Source of the DNA: Omphalotus guepiniiformis
Taxonomy: Eukaryota; Basidiomycota; Agaricomycetes; Agaricales; Omphalotaceae
Direction of reading: 5' to 3'
Assembly: GCA_028554645.1 (NCBI GenBank)
Contig: JAQOOI010000022.1
Coordinates: 2,790,001-2,854,000, forward strand
DNA length: 64,000 nt
Below the pieces are notes generated by a model. The model was not told where the DNA came from and made no database searches. It worked only from the letters and a program-made list of their open reading frames with translations. The position numbers were made by a program, and so were the translations under genes. Each line of letters begins with the position of its first letter. The first letter of the stretch is position 1. Of the stretch, positions 24,196 through 35,526 are shown piece by piece.

Positions 24196-26078
24196 ATGCG
24201 TTCCGTTTGGCTATTCTCGCTCGTAGCTGCCAGTTGTGCCTTCCAGTTACCATTCAAAGTACCGTTCTTCAAGGCCCAGTTACCTCTGGAAGACGACGAA
24301 GCTCTGGGCGCAACTCCAAGGATCGCCATCATAGGTGCAGGTGCTGCCGGGAGTTCAGCGGCGTTCTGGATATCAAAGGCACAAGAACGCTTTGGACTCG
24401 AGGTCGAGGTTGATATATATGACAAGGCATCGTATATTGGAGGCCGTATGTACTAACTTTCCACTTGAATGAACATTTGAACCTGATGCACTCATAGGGA
24501 GTACTACCGTGTTTCCTTACGACAACACGAGCTACGACCCAATTGAATTAGGAGCATCCATCTTTGTCAAAGGCAACAAAAATCTGTGGAGGGCTTCACA
24601 GTTCTTTAATCTTACTTTGCGAAGTCTGAAGGATGACGATGACAAGCTTGGCGTTTGGGACGGTGAGGAGATTCTGTTGAACGTATGTTTGAGTTCCTCA
24701 GGTCTATGCTGTCTGTTAATTGTTTTGACTTGGCCCAGTTCGGTGGCAGCTGGTGGGATACACTCAAAGTCCTTTGGAGATATGGTATAACGTCTCCAAG
24801 GCGTACCAACTCTATCGTCAGTAACAGTTCCCTGCGCTCCATCGAATTCTCGCTACCCCGGTCTCATGCATTTCTTTATCATTTAGCGTCAGCGACATGC
24901 TGAAACAATTCCTCACCTTATACTCCAGCGACGCGCCCAAGTGGGACAACATTACGAGTATAGCGCAAACTTTAGGATGGACAGATATGATCGAGAACAA
25001 TGCTAGAGATTTCTTCGAGTCTCGCGGTGTCTCCAGGCAATATCTGAGTGAACTTGTCGAAGCCGCTACTCGCGTCAACTATGGCCAAGTACGTGTACCA
25101 CTTCTTCACTACTTTGGTCCCGGTTTATTCAAGACTGTTCCAAAACATTGACCAGATTCATGGCCTAGAAGGTGCAGTCTCTCTAGCTGCCACAGATGCA
25201 GCGCAAGTGAAGGGTGGTAACTGGCAAATCTTTGAAAACTTTGTCAAACACTCGGGAGCTCAAGTCTTCCTAAACACCGCTGTAAGTAGCCATAACATGG
25301 TTCAAGTTTGTACTCATTTTCGCTGCAGGTCACAAGGATCTCGACCAAGGCATCCTCCACCCGACCTTGGATTGTCCATAGCGACAAAGGTTCTACTGGT
25401 TACAAAGGTGTAATATTCGCTGCTCCCTTCCATCAAACCGGCATCGACATTCCTGCCGAACTCGCATCCCAGATTCCTGAACAGCCCTACATTCACCTCC
25501 ATGTCACTCTACTCAGTACTACGTCGCCGCACGTACAACACGAGTACTTTTCTTTACCAACAAATGTTGACCCACCATCCATGTTGCTCACTACATACGA
25601 GGGCGTGCGTCAAGGACGCAAGGCACCAGAGTTCAACTCTGTCTCGTACCACGGCAAAATCAGCGAAGACGAATGGGTGGTGAAGATCTTTAGTCAAGAA
25701 CGTGTCTCTGATGAATGGTTGCAGAAGCTTTTCAATGGCCAGGTTGGCTGGGTGTACAGGAAGGAATGGGATGCTTACCCCGAGTTACCCCCTACCTCGA
25801 CTTTCCCGCCAGTGCGGCTTGATACTGGTTTCTACTATGTCAACGCCTTCGAGCCGTGAGTGGCATTGCTCATACTTTCTGTTTCTGCACTTGAAAACTC
25901 ACAAACTCATGCTAGATTCATTTCAACAATGGAGACAGAAACCATTGCGTCCCGTAATGTAGTTGACCTTTTACTCAACGAACAGTTTGGGTCCAGCATA
26001 TGCGGGCCCAGACTATCAGGCTCAGAGCAACAAAAATCTATTCGAGACGATGGCTATGTTTTTGGATGGGATTGTTGA
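24196..26078 (+). CDS. Prenylcysteine oxidase (FAD-dependent)
   Basis: Prenylcysteine oxidase cleaves the thioether of farnesyl- or geranylgeranyl-cysteine released from degraded prenylated proteins, in the lysosome/vacuole or secretory route. The ATG at 24196 begins a signal peptide (MRSVWLFSLVAASCAF). The Rossmann dinucleotide motif RIAIIGAGAAGSSAAFWI follows, then DIYDKASYIGGR, which binds FAD. Further family blocks are PIELGASIFVKGNKNLWRAS, EAATRVNYGQ, IHGLEGAVSLAA, GGNWQIFENF, GVIFAAPFHQTGID and the C-terminal TGFYYVNAFEP with FISTMETETIASRNV. The stop is TGA at 26076-26078. About six introns. All expected blocks are present and in order, so the gene appears functional. Confidence 0.93.
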
Positions 26079-26231
26079 TGATGTTTCTATACATACATAG
26101 ATGCGAGCGTGAGGTGGTTAATCATGTTGTTTAGTTTTACTGTACAAAATAGCCTTCAAGAAAACCCCAAATTCCACCTTGTGATGCCCATCGTGCTTCT
26201 TGAATAAGCAGATGCACTCAGTGCATGTCAT

Positions 26232-28184
26232 TTAAACAACACCGTTTGGTGGTTTTTCGTTGAAGCCGGCTGCAGGGGTGTGGATACTGTGATGAGGCTC
26301 GTTTTCCGTATACCCATGGCGGTCTCCTGCTGCTACATGTTCATTCGTGGACTTGATGGGGCTCTGTGTAGATGAAGAATCGAACGGAGCGAATCCATCT
26401 GTAAAGTCACGTCGGATTTCGATGTAATCGGTTGCAAATTCTCCTATCTGTTCCAGGAGTCAGGGACGACTACCAACGAGGTTGAGAAGTGCACCTATCT
26501 CGATTTCATCCATACCAAGTCTTTCTAATTCTGGGTCAGCCCTTAGCTTCAAGCCTGGCATGAGGTCTATGACCTTGGCGATTAATGCTGTCACGACGAA
26601 GGAATAGGCGCATGTAGCACAAATATATGCAAACTGCATATACAATTGCTTGTAGTTGTGATCCATGAAGCCTCCGCTCTGAGACGTGTTGACCCCATCA
26701 AGTGCAATCACTTCATTGGTGGCGAAGAACCCATTCAAGAATAGTCCCAGAATACCCCCAACGGCGTGCTCGGCAAATAGATCAAGAGCGTCATCGATAT
26801 GGAAGACGAATTTTAGCTGTCAAGACACAACTGAGAAAAATATATCTTCGGACGAAAAGTATGAGCGTACGCTGTGTTGCCAAGTTACATAGTGCACCGG
26901 AGAGTACGCCAATGACCACTGAAGCCCAAGGGTGCACATATCCAGACGAGGGCGTCGCCGCGACCAGGCCTGCAATAGTACCGGAGCAGAAACCCACCAT
27001 ACTCCAATGTCGCTCGTAACGGTAATCCATCAAACACCAAACGATGCCTCCAAAGGCAGCCGCCAGCATCGAGTTCCAAATCGCCACAATAGCTCGGAGA
27101 TTGGCTCCAAAAGCACTACCACCGTTGAAACCTAGCCATCCAAACCAAAGCAAGAAAGTGCCGAGGCAAACGAGAGACACATTATGAGGTCGAAAATTCA
27201 CCAGTTCCTTTTCCTGCCTGCGTCCTAGAACCCATGCAAAGGCTAAACCGCTAACTCCGCTACCGATTTCCACAGGACCACCACCGGCAAGACTGAAGTA
27301 AGAATTGTGTCACGCGCTCCTGCGGGAGAAGCATACCGGCAAAATCCAGAACACCCCATGAAAACGCCCAGCCATTTACACCCCATGCCCAGCAAGCCAG
27401 TGGGCAGTACACAAGGGTCATCCAGACGAATACAAACACCATCGCAGGCAATACTCGACCGCGCTCTATCAATCGCAGTTACTCACACCGAGCGAAGTAA
27501 GAGAACATTACCATACCTGCAATACCACCCACCAAGATCGCCACTGTCACACAAGCAAATTCCATCTGGAAAAAGCTATATAGAATTTCGGGTATTAAGG
27601 GAGAACCAGGTGAGGGGTCGCTCAACACTTTGAGCAGACCAACATTTCGAAGATTGCCGATGTAGCCATTGGTCGCAGATTTAGAGAATGCCAAGGAGTA
27701 GCCCCAGAGAAACCATTGAAGTATTCCCACAGCATTACCGGCAGCTACGACCCAGATGAGGGACACTGGAGAAACGAATTCATACAAAGCCATCACACAA
27801 TGATAGGTGCTTACAGGCACTCTTGCGTCGAGCCAAACCAGAGTATAAGAACGCTGTCAATCGCGCGTTATACGAGAAGCGTAAAGGAATGTAGCAAAAC
27901 AGCATACCAAGACCTGGTATCATGAGCAACACCATTGCGCCAGCGACGGCGATGAAGGCGATATCCCCAGCCTCATACCTACGACGATAGCACAATGAAA
28001 ACAACGATGAAAGGCCATGAATAAAAAGACGAACGACGAAGCGTCCTGGCCTAGATAAAAGATCAATACGCGGTGTACCCACAGAAAAAGGATGCGCACG
28101 ACGAAAAGTTTGACTCTGTATCGGACGAGTCGAGTTGCTCAGACCATTGAGCAGGCGAGGAATGGACTCGGAGATCCTGTGCAT
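26232..28184 (-). CDS. Ammonium transporter, AMT/MEP family
   Basis: Plasma-membrane ammonium transporter. Ordered segments include YEAGDIAFIAVAGAMVLLMI, FLYSGLARRKSA, SLIWVVAAGNAVGILQWFLW, EILYSFFQMEFACVTVAI, RGRVLPAMVFVFVWMTLVYC, PLACWAWGVNGWAFSWGV, GGPVEIGSGVSGLAFAWVLG, RPHNVSLVCLGTFLLWFGWL and HIDDALDLFAEHAVGGILG. The two histidines of the conducting pore (in RPHN and AEHA) are both present. The cytoplasmic tail ends HHSIHTPAAGFNEKPP, with the stop at 26232-26234. The 5' end is not settled: the frame reaches an ATG at 28184, but the residues before YEAGD do not look like an AMT N-terminus. Another possible first exon starts at 28415 (MYPGFSFTSPDFSFYAQ). It converges with the prenylcysteine oxidase gene. 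Fungal members are often induced by nitrogen limitation. Confidence 0.9.
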
Positions 28185-28745
28185 GTTGAAGAATAGAAAG
28201 TGACGTTTACAGTTTGGTATGTCGGGCTAGTCGAGATTTATTTTGAAGTGGGGAAATATTACCATGTGCTCAAGAATCTGATGGAGTAGTATTCGATGAC
28301 ACTTGGTTTAGCAAATAGGTGAGATGGATTCATATTGAATATGTGAAGAAGAGCTCAGACATACCTGGGCATAGAACGAAAAGTCGGGGGAAGTAAAGGA
28401 GAAACCTGGGTACATGCTTGATTCAGAAATTCATATTATTAGGTTTGAGTGAACAACGGTCATCGTATTCGGAATTGACGGAATTGATGTCATTCTCAAG
28501 TCACATGGTCGTGTATCGGCCGAAATATCCGAATTTCGATGGATGCTACAGTAAAAAATTAGATTTTTATTTTCAAAGTTCTGCATTCAAAAGACAACTA
28601 GAGGACCAAGAGTAGTATCATACAAAGCAATTCATCAATGTAGAAAGGTATCGAGAAACACGAAAGGTATATGTAGTACTTGGTACACTGACTAACGGAG
28701 CTTTAGGCCTTAGACCCGCCTTCCGGGCCTAGTACTCGCCATCGA
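28185..28745. other. Region between AMT and SET genes
   Basis: Holds the promoter and possibly the first exon of the ammonium transporter (ATG at 28413-28415 on the minus strand, then a GTATGT donor), plus the 3' UTR of the SET gene. No other gene was recognised. Confidence 0.45.
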
Positions 28746-30082
28746 TTACCTGGACCATGTTTCGGCGGTGCAATTAGCTTCGTAAGTCACCTTCGCCTCA
28801 AGTCGTTTGTTCCAGAATACACTGTCCCTGTAGGTCGACGGTTTCTTGTACTTGACGATAGCCTCAGGACCGTAGTGGACAGTCTGCCATTTCCCTAACA
28901 TTTCACCCCACCTCTTCGCGCTCTCCTCATCTCCCAGAGCGACGTACGAGTGCATGATTCTCGAAATGTGGCTCTCGTAGTATGGCGAATTCTCCATGCC
29001 TTCGTCCTCGAGGAGGGACATTTGGACGAGACACCGTTTGATCAAATAATCATCTGGAAGCCTTGCATTTTCGATCCAGGCAAAGAATTCATCCCGTGAC
29101 ACCGTGGCTTTGGGAAAATAGGCGCGCCGCATGTCCGAAATTTTAGGCATCTTGCATGATTTGCACGAGCATACGATTTTCATGTTGCTCAGAATTTCCT
29201 TCCGGAAGGTGTAGGGTTTGAGAAGATTGCAGAACGATACAGTCAGTTTCTCCCAAGCTTGGATCTTTCTGGTTGCGCGCAGTTGCATCGAAAACGAGGC
29301 CATATCCCAGTATCGTTCAACATTAGGTCGGCAGCTGGGAGATGCGCAAGTGAGCTCAGAATTCAAGACGCGCTGATTGTTATATACCTATGAGTGAGAT
29401 GAGATAGCGTCTCAAACACGCCGCTATATGCGCCGTGGTCACCAAATTCTGACACAGTTCCGGTGAGTGCCTACCCAGTGTGATGTTGCAAGTAGACCTC
29501 ACCTATGTCATTCAGTCCTACAACTTTAAATCCATTCGTCTGCACAATACCGAGGATAGTTTTCTTTCCTGCGGTTTGAAAATCCCTCAGATTCCAGAAT
29601 GCAGTTTGTCGTTCCAGTGGCATGCGGTCCAAGCATAATTGTAGCATCAAATTCCACCGGTTCATAGTTCTTTCGTTGGTGGTGTGCAGTATGAGCGGCC
29701 CTGCCGGGCCTTCAGTGATCTCGGGGGCCCTCATGAGCGCAGGCACGATTAGAATGGGGCGCTCAGAGAGGATAAGATCGCCCATATCCAAGTTACAGGT
29801 GGCAGTTAGACCTGGATACGGAGAGGCCGCGTCATCGGATGTGGAAGCTTTTACGAAGCGATGGCGGAGATCAGCGGGACGACTGATTGTTTTCGGAAAA
29901 GAAGGTGTCTTCATCACAGTCTTCTTCACTGCACCAGTGAGCAGACACTCAGTCCAGCCGTCTGGCTGTCCTTCTAAAACGACGGCTTTAGATTGAGGGG
30001 GCTGAGTCGTTAGAAGAAGTTCATCGTCGCCTATATCGAGCGTGTCATGAGGTTTCTTATTCAGTGCCTTCTTCATGTCCAT
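28746..30082 (-). CDS. SET-domain protein, SMYD-like
   Basis: A SET-domain protein of the kind related to SMYD lysine methyltransferases. The start at 30082 opens MDMKKALNKKPHDTLDIGDD. A domain-free N-terminus of about 80 residues precedes ATCNLDMGDLILSERPILIV, the usual start of fungal SET proteins (G..I..E.P...V). The exon junction at about 29391 creates LTHSCRPNVERYWD, the counterpart of the NHSCxPN cofactor-binding motif, with Asn replaced by Thr at its first position. QAWEKLTVSFCN corresponds to the G.ELT.SY motif, and SCKSCKMP is the cysteine-rich post-SET segment. The tail (YYESHISRIMHSYVALGD) is helical. It ends at TAA 28746-28748. Substrate unknown; the THSC change and the Phe in place of the SET Tyr may affect activity. 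Confidence 0.82.
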
Positions 30083-31411
30083 CTCGTTCTCTAGATGCGC
30101 TTTTTATTTAGTCTTGTCTGACTTTGATTTGACAGCAAGATTCACCGTTCATCGAATATAGCAACCCATAGTCAATGCACTCATCTTCTATACAATCAAT
30201 CTGCGCTTGCTCTTCAGATAATCAGTGGCCATGCGCCTGAATAACTCTGTGGGATCGCGTACTGGTTTCGGTGCCACTGCTTAGCCTACCAGTGTCATGG
30301 TTGCCAGCAGTCAAAGGTTTTGCTCTTGGTACCTTGCGAGGCACGTTTTTCAAGAAACCTCTCTTCATGGTGAGGGAAGAAGATTAACAGTAGTTAAATC
30401 ACGTTACCATAGCTCAAAGCTTATAAGGTGCAGCAGAAGACAATGGAAACTCAGGTGATTCAATGCGATCGCGTATTGATAGCTTATGTAATACACGCGT
30501 CGCGTCGCTTTGACCAGGCTGAAGATTGCCCAAAAGGCCACCACATATTCCAGCTCATAACCCGCTCTTTTGCACCAACGGATGAATGTACAGCAGGACT
30601 TTCACGAATTCAGGCTGCCTCCTGCCCGTCGAAGGTACTTGAAAATCACAAAGGGTCGCGAGGATGGCCTTCAGGGTCAGATCTCGTGCTTGGTATACGT
30701 TTACCGATTCTTCATAGAGGGGCCGAATCAATGACATTTGATAAGACGGGCGATCGCTGGTACTACTTAGAAGCTCTCCTTGAACCGCCCGCCTCACGAC
30801 TACCTTTAGGCAAGACTGTCATAGAATCCCTTGGATCAGGTTGCCGCCGTGGCGTGGCAACTGACGAGATAGCGGACCAGGGAATCAAAGTCGCCTTAAA
30901 GGATAGGGAATCAGCCGGTCTGCTGTTGCTTCGTGTATCAGATTGCGTGAGGTAAAGCCAAGCAGCCACCGAAAACAGAGCTTTCATTCGATCTACTGAA
31001 TCCTGGACCGTTTCCAGAGAGTATAGCTTGGAAATCACTAGTTCAGGCCGAACGTCTCCGACAGTCCCAGTGCAGTGCACCGAGCTCAACGCATCATTGT
31101 ACTGTGGTCCGATAGTAGATACACGACGGCGATGAATGCAACGTCATTCCTGGGCCATGTTTTTGTGGAAATTGCGAGAAAAGGGTGGTCCATATCTCTG
31201 TTCAATTGTATGCACTGTGGCGCCAATTCTCGGAAGATACAGCTTCGATCTGACTCGAATGCATGTAAAAAGCCGTATGTCAATAGACGAAGAAGTCGAA
31301 GAGCATGAGGAACGCATGAGTAACCGGTGACTCTGAGCTGACTCTGAGTAACCAAAGTTTTACGTTATCCTCTATTACATCCTTGACGCCTTACCAGCAC
31401 TATAGTCAAGG
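30083..31411. other. Unresolved 1.3-kb stretch, possible unrecognised gene
   Basis: No gene can be named here. The minus strand has segments that look protein-like (VGDVRPELVISKLYSLETV, DSVDRMKALFSVAAWL near 30960-31070; SLIRPLYEESVNVYQARDL near 30650-30740; YELEYVVAFWAIFSLVKATR near 30500-30570) and could be exons of one gene. The plus strand has a 175-residue frame (30428-30955) that is arginine- and glycine-rich and looks like a shadow. The region also contains the promoters of the flanking SET and LIP2 genes. Confidence 0.35.
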
Positions 31412-32203
31412 ATGAAACTTCCTGCAATCCAGTATCATTACTTTCGAGTACCTCTGCCATACAAGAGCACTCTGGCGTTACAGGAACGAATTCACGCCAT
31501 TCAATTAGAGCAGCGGCGGCTCAACAACTCACACAAAGATATCCTTCTCCTTCTCGAGCATCGACCCGTCTACACTGCAGGTCGTCGTCAGAGGGAGGAT
31601 TCTGTCGAAATCCAGAAAGAGAGAGATCATTTGATTGACCTCGGAGCAGACTTTGTTCATGCTGCTCGCGGAGGGGAGACTACGTACCATGGACCAGGTC
31701 AAATCGTTGGTTACCCACTCCTTGACTTGTCTCGTTCCAATCCCACCATGGGCATCCGAGAGTACATTTGCTTCATGCAGAAGGCGCTCAAGCTACATTT
31801 GAAGGAAGCTCATGGAATCACGACCTCTACATCTGAAAACACCGGCGTGTTTTTGAACCCAACGACGAAGATAGCAAGCATCGGTGTCCAGGTGCGACAT
31901 CGGTTGACTACGCATGGGTTTTCTTTGAACGTTACTTCACTACCGGGCGCATGGTTCAGTCAAGTCGTTGCTTGTGGTTTACCTGATGTAAAGGCTGGAT
32001 CCATACAGGAGGCGACAGGTCAGAACGATATCTTAGTGAAAAATGAGATTCAGGGATTGGTTAAGAGGTTCGGAGAAGTTTATGGTAGGGAAATCGTGGA
32101 GTTGGACGTGGGGAGTGAGGGCGAAATTGGAGAAGCCATTGAAGAACTTGAACATGAAGCTCTTCAAGCAGGCCCGTATCATAATTCACCTGTCCTCAGA
32201 TAA
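31412..32203 (+). CDS. LIP2: Lipoyl(octanoyl) transferase
   Basis: Mitochondrial LipB/Lip2 enzyme. It moves octanoyl groups from acyl carrier protein to lipoyl domains, the first step in making lipoate for pyruvate dehydrogenase and the glycine cleavage system. It is a single open frame of 263 residues with no intron, unusual next to its intron-rich neighbours. Family motifs are ILLLLEHRPVYTAGRRQ (about residue 45), the signature RGGETTYHGPGQIVGYPLLD (about 90), KIASIGVQVRHRLTTHGFSL with the active-site Lys (about 150), and VVACGLPDVKAGS with the catalytic Cys (about 190). The start MKLPAIQYHYFRVPLPY leaves almost no room for a mitochondrial presequence, so targeting may use an internal signal or an upstream exon not seen. 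Confidence 0.95.
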   Translation: MKLPAIQYHYFRVPLPYKSTLALQERIHAIQLEQRRLNNSHKDILLLLEHRPVYTAGRRQREDSVEIQKERDHLIDLGADFVHAARGGETTYHGPGQIVGYPLLDLSRSNPTMGIREYICFMQKALKLHLKEAHGITTSTSENTGVFLNPTTKIASIGVQVRHRLTTHGFSLNVTSLPGAWFSQVVACGLPDVKAGSIQEATGQNDILVKNEIQGLVKRFGEVYGREIVELDVGSEGEIGEAIEELEHEALQAGPYHNSPVLR

Positions 32204-32357
32204 TTGTAAATATATGCGCGTGCTATGTATAATTCTCAAAATACTTTTTTTCTTTCACACCGACGTCATCTCGATATCCCACAGAATGGCTCTACTCATC
32301 GCACCCTCACTACTTCTTAAACTCTCAAACCACCAAGAAAACTCTTATTAGTTCGCA

Positions 32358-33080
32358 ATGCGGATCCTCATTCTAGGTGCAACTGGTCCTGTCGGGATAC
32401 TACTCACTCGTGAAGCTCTCGCGTCTCACCACGAATGCATTCTTTACGTTCGATCTCCCGAAAAAGTTCCCAGCGACATCTCTTCGAATAATGCAGTTAT
32501 TGTCATCATTGGTCAATTAACTGATTTAGAATCGCTCTCCAAGGCCATGGAGGGTGTAGAGGCGGTCTGTTCCGCTTTGGGCCCTAGCGTGAGGAAAGGT
32601 CCTTTCCATCCATCGGGAGAGCCTCTCGCTCACGCTTATGAAGGAGTAATTCAAGTGATGCGGGATCATGGCGTGAAGCGCTTGTTGGCCCTGGGTATGT
32701 TCAACTCTTTTCTTTGGCGCACATCACATGCATGAACCAGAGTTCGTACAGGAACGGCCTCTATGACAGCGCCCGAAGACAAGTCCGATATCCGATTTTC
32801 TGTGCTTGTAACTGGCGTGGCAACGTTTGCTAGGAACGCATACAAGGACGTTGTTGCCATTGGCGAGACAATCCGGAAACAAGACGACCTTGATTGGATC
32901 ATCGTTAGAGTCCCGCTATTAACAGACAAGGGGAATAGGGATCTTCATGCTGGTTTCATCGGAGATGGCAAGACCCATACGTCGCTCGCTCGAGTTGGGT
33001 TCGGCGTTTTTGTTGTGACCCACTTGACAGTTGAGGCGTCTCCGTGGGTGAAGAAGTCTCCGATGATATGTTCGGTGTGA
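32358..33080 (+). CDS. NAD(P)-binding NmrA/SDR-like protein
   Basis: Atypical short-chain dehydrogenase fold of the NAD(P)-binding/NmrA-like group. The start at 32358 opens directly with the dinucleotide-binding motif MRILILGATGPVGILLTREA (GATGPVG). GVEAVCSALGPSVRKGPFHP and GVIQVMRDHGVKRLLALG follow. After one intron (about 32695-32753) the second exon reads TASMTAPEDKSDIRFSVLV and LDWIIVRVPLLTDK, and ends at TGA 33078-33080. This is the layout of many fungal proteins of unknown substrate. It begins 154 bp after LIP2 on the same strand. No Tyr-x-x-x-Lys catalytic pair was seen, in keeping with the atypical group. Confidence 0.85.
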
Positions 33081-33660
33081 TTCGTGGTCTTTTCCAATCC
33101 TCTCCAGGGCCATCGTATCCTTACTTGTGACATACGTCTCGGACGCCTTTACTTTTCGTAACGCTAGATTGAAAGCTGCGGGCGGCACGAATGCAATGCT
33201 ACCTGCAGTTGCGGTTATCCTCATGCTTATTTGACCCAATGACTAGACTGAATTGGTGTAGCACAGCATCCTTTGTCTTCAGCAGTTCCGTGTGAGCTGC
33301 GCGGTCGGCCTTGGAATTCTTCATTTGGCTCTAGACGTGTTGGTCTGATCTCATCACTACTCAGCTGCCAGCGAATAAAGAAACCAAGAAATTAGAATGC
33401 AGTGTCAGCTTCTCAGATAGATTGATAAGGAATAATCAATTCAGAATGGTGTTGCTAGGCGTAGTACAGAGAGCGCTGGACAGAGTACCCCGGACAGCGC
33501 AGACAGTAACATTGGCATCAGAGCCATCCCGCTCGCCTGGGAACCACTTCAAGTCTTCAACCGCACAAGAATGGAAATCGAGTTACTCAAATAGGAAGAG
33601 CAGAAATATGTTTGTTCATTATGTGTTTGTAGACATGTAAGCGTTATTATCTCTATCATC
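33081..33660. other. Convergent intergenic region, nothing recognised
   Basis: A 580-bp gap between the 3' ends of the NmrA-like gene and UGO1. It contains a 72-residue open frame (33422-33640) that is basic and serine-rich and matches nothing I know. Confidence 0.45.
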
Positions 33661-35235
33661 TCATAGTTCAGCCCATCCACTGTCTCCATCCTCTCCTCCG
33701 CTCACAATCGCAAGAATGAACACAATCACACTCGCACCCAGTCTCATGCTCATCCCGCGATATAGTTGCCCAATCCCAGTATTTCTGAACCATCCGCCCT
33801 CTTCAAAAGTTGCAACTTCCTCCATGGCAAGTCCTCTTTCCTTTGCCGCACTAGCTCCCCCGCGACTTGTTCGTCTCTTCTTCGAGTTTCGATGTAATGG
33901 AACATCAGACCGCTCTTCGCTTAGAATATGCCAGAACGTATCGATGACCCCGTGGTAAGATGCAGGCCGTAATTCAACGCATCCGGCGATAGGTTTTGCT
34001 GACCCGCGGACTTGTACTTGTAGTCTTCTTCGCACTGTTTCGAAGGGTAGCGTTACTAAAAGTCCGATACAGCTCCCTGTTAGTTCTGCCAAACCCCATG
34101 CAATAGGGTTAGCATCCGCCGAAATATTTGAGCCTACATAGGATGCAAGCAGTCCCGGAAGAGCCACTGATATCAATGGGCGGAGCGCGTTGTCTAAGAT
34201 GGCAGGTATGAGTAGTTGGGGGTGAAAATAAATTCCCCAAAAGCCTCCTTCGTCACGTAGAATTTGGTTAAGAGCGTCAATTGGACCCGAATAGGACCGG
34301 TGTTGAGGAAGGAAGGATTGCACTATCAGACGTGTACGTACGAGATCAAGAGGGGAAAGAAGCAGTCCCGTTAGGAGATGTGAAGCTACGGGAAGAAGAA
34401 AAGGTGGTTCATGATATGGAGTGGAAGCGGAGAAGAAGAGAGACTGAAGAATGGCGCTGGTAATAGGCTGAAGAGTTGAGGAAAGAACCTCCGTGCAGCA
34501 CGAGGTCAGTAAACCTGAGGCACATAAAGAAATCGGTGTATTGCCAGATGTAAGGGGCTGGCAAACGAACCTTTCCATAAAGCTAGCCACCCTTCGGCTC
34601 GGAAACGTCCTACCCGTTTGATCATCCCCCAGACACCGTCCTGCGGTCCGACAGGTATTATGTACTCTGGTCTTGTTCCATCGTCATCATACGCGGCAGC
34701 ACGGCGCAAAGGAGACGTATGCTCATCAGCGCGAGTGTCGCGAGAGCGTGAGGGTGTTGCACCAGGATCAGCGAAATAGGAATCATTCTCATTATCTGAA
34801 TCACTTGGCTGGAGTCAAAATGAGCTAGACAAACGGTGGTGTGACAGAATGACAGTTTCTCACCGTGTCCTCGTCGTCCGGGACATCTTGAATGATGTCG
34901 GAGTCTTCGACATCCTTCGGAACCCACTGCACCTGCAGCAGTAGCTTGCCAACCTCCCAGGGCATGGCAATAGCAGTACTAGAATACTGCAGTAGAGCAG
35001 AGGCGACTAACGACTTGAATACATGAACGAGATTGATTTCGGAGACGTCGTTAAGATCAGGAGACAGGTCGAATATTGAATTATGAGGAGGACGGGCGGA
35101 CCATTGGAAAGATGAGGGAGTATCTGAAGGAGAAACGGTAGAGTTTGCAGGAGAAATTGAAATAGGCTGCTGTACAAAAGACCAAGCAGAGCCAGGATCA
35201 CTGTAGAGGTCGCGTAGAGAAGCAGGCGAGCTCAT
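33661..35235 (-). CDS. UGO1: Ugo1-like mitochondrial outer-membrane fusion factor
   Basis: Homolog of yeast Ugo1, a carrier-like protein of the mitochondrial outer membrane that links Fzo1 and Mgm1 during fusion. The ATG at 35235 (MSSPASLRDLYSDPGSAWSF) is chosen because SPASLRDLY.DP..AW is the usual opening; an in-frame ATG lies four codons upstream. The first exon continues LVASALLQYSSTAIAMPWEV and VQWVPKD. An acidic linker is followed by EYIIPVGPQDGVWGMIKRVG and RAEGWLALWKG. The last exon has degenerate mitochondrial-carrier signatures: LLSPLDLVRTRLIVQS (Px[DE]xxxxR form), FWGIYFHPQLLIPAI and VTLPFETVRRRLQVQ. The end MRLGASVIVFILAIVSGG is a final membrane span. The missing third carrier repeat and the long linker point to Ugo1 and not to a true metabolite carrier. 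Confidence 0.9.
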
Positions 35236-35526
35236 CGCATTGCTCAAAATTACTGTAAGTCTGTAACTACAATTTGCAGTTGCTCTTTCTTCTTCAAAGC
35301 ACTAGCCAAGCTTGCACAAATAATTACGTCATACTATTGGCACAAGCGGACCCCTGAAATCCTTTGCACATTCGTGGTCAAATTGTGACCTGTCACTTGC
35401 ACTGACATCAGTGGGGGCGCATCTCGAATATATTGTAGCTATTATTGTTCACCTCGTCCCCACTCACGTTCCCTTTCATTTTTTCTTTTCTACTTACCCT
35501 CACTCTCTGAATTTCTCTTTCCAAGC

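Noticed and set aside
30428..30955. 175-residue plus-strand frame
   Set aside because: Composition is Arg/Gly-rich without domain-like blocks; the opposite strand reads more like protein.
33422..33640. 72-residue plus-strand frame between two convergent genes
   Set aside because: No similarity to a known family and no supporting promoter or splice pattern.
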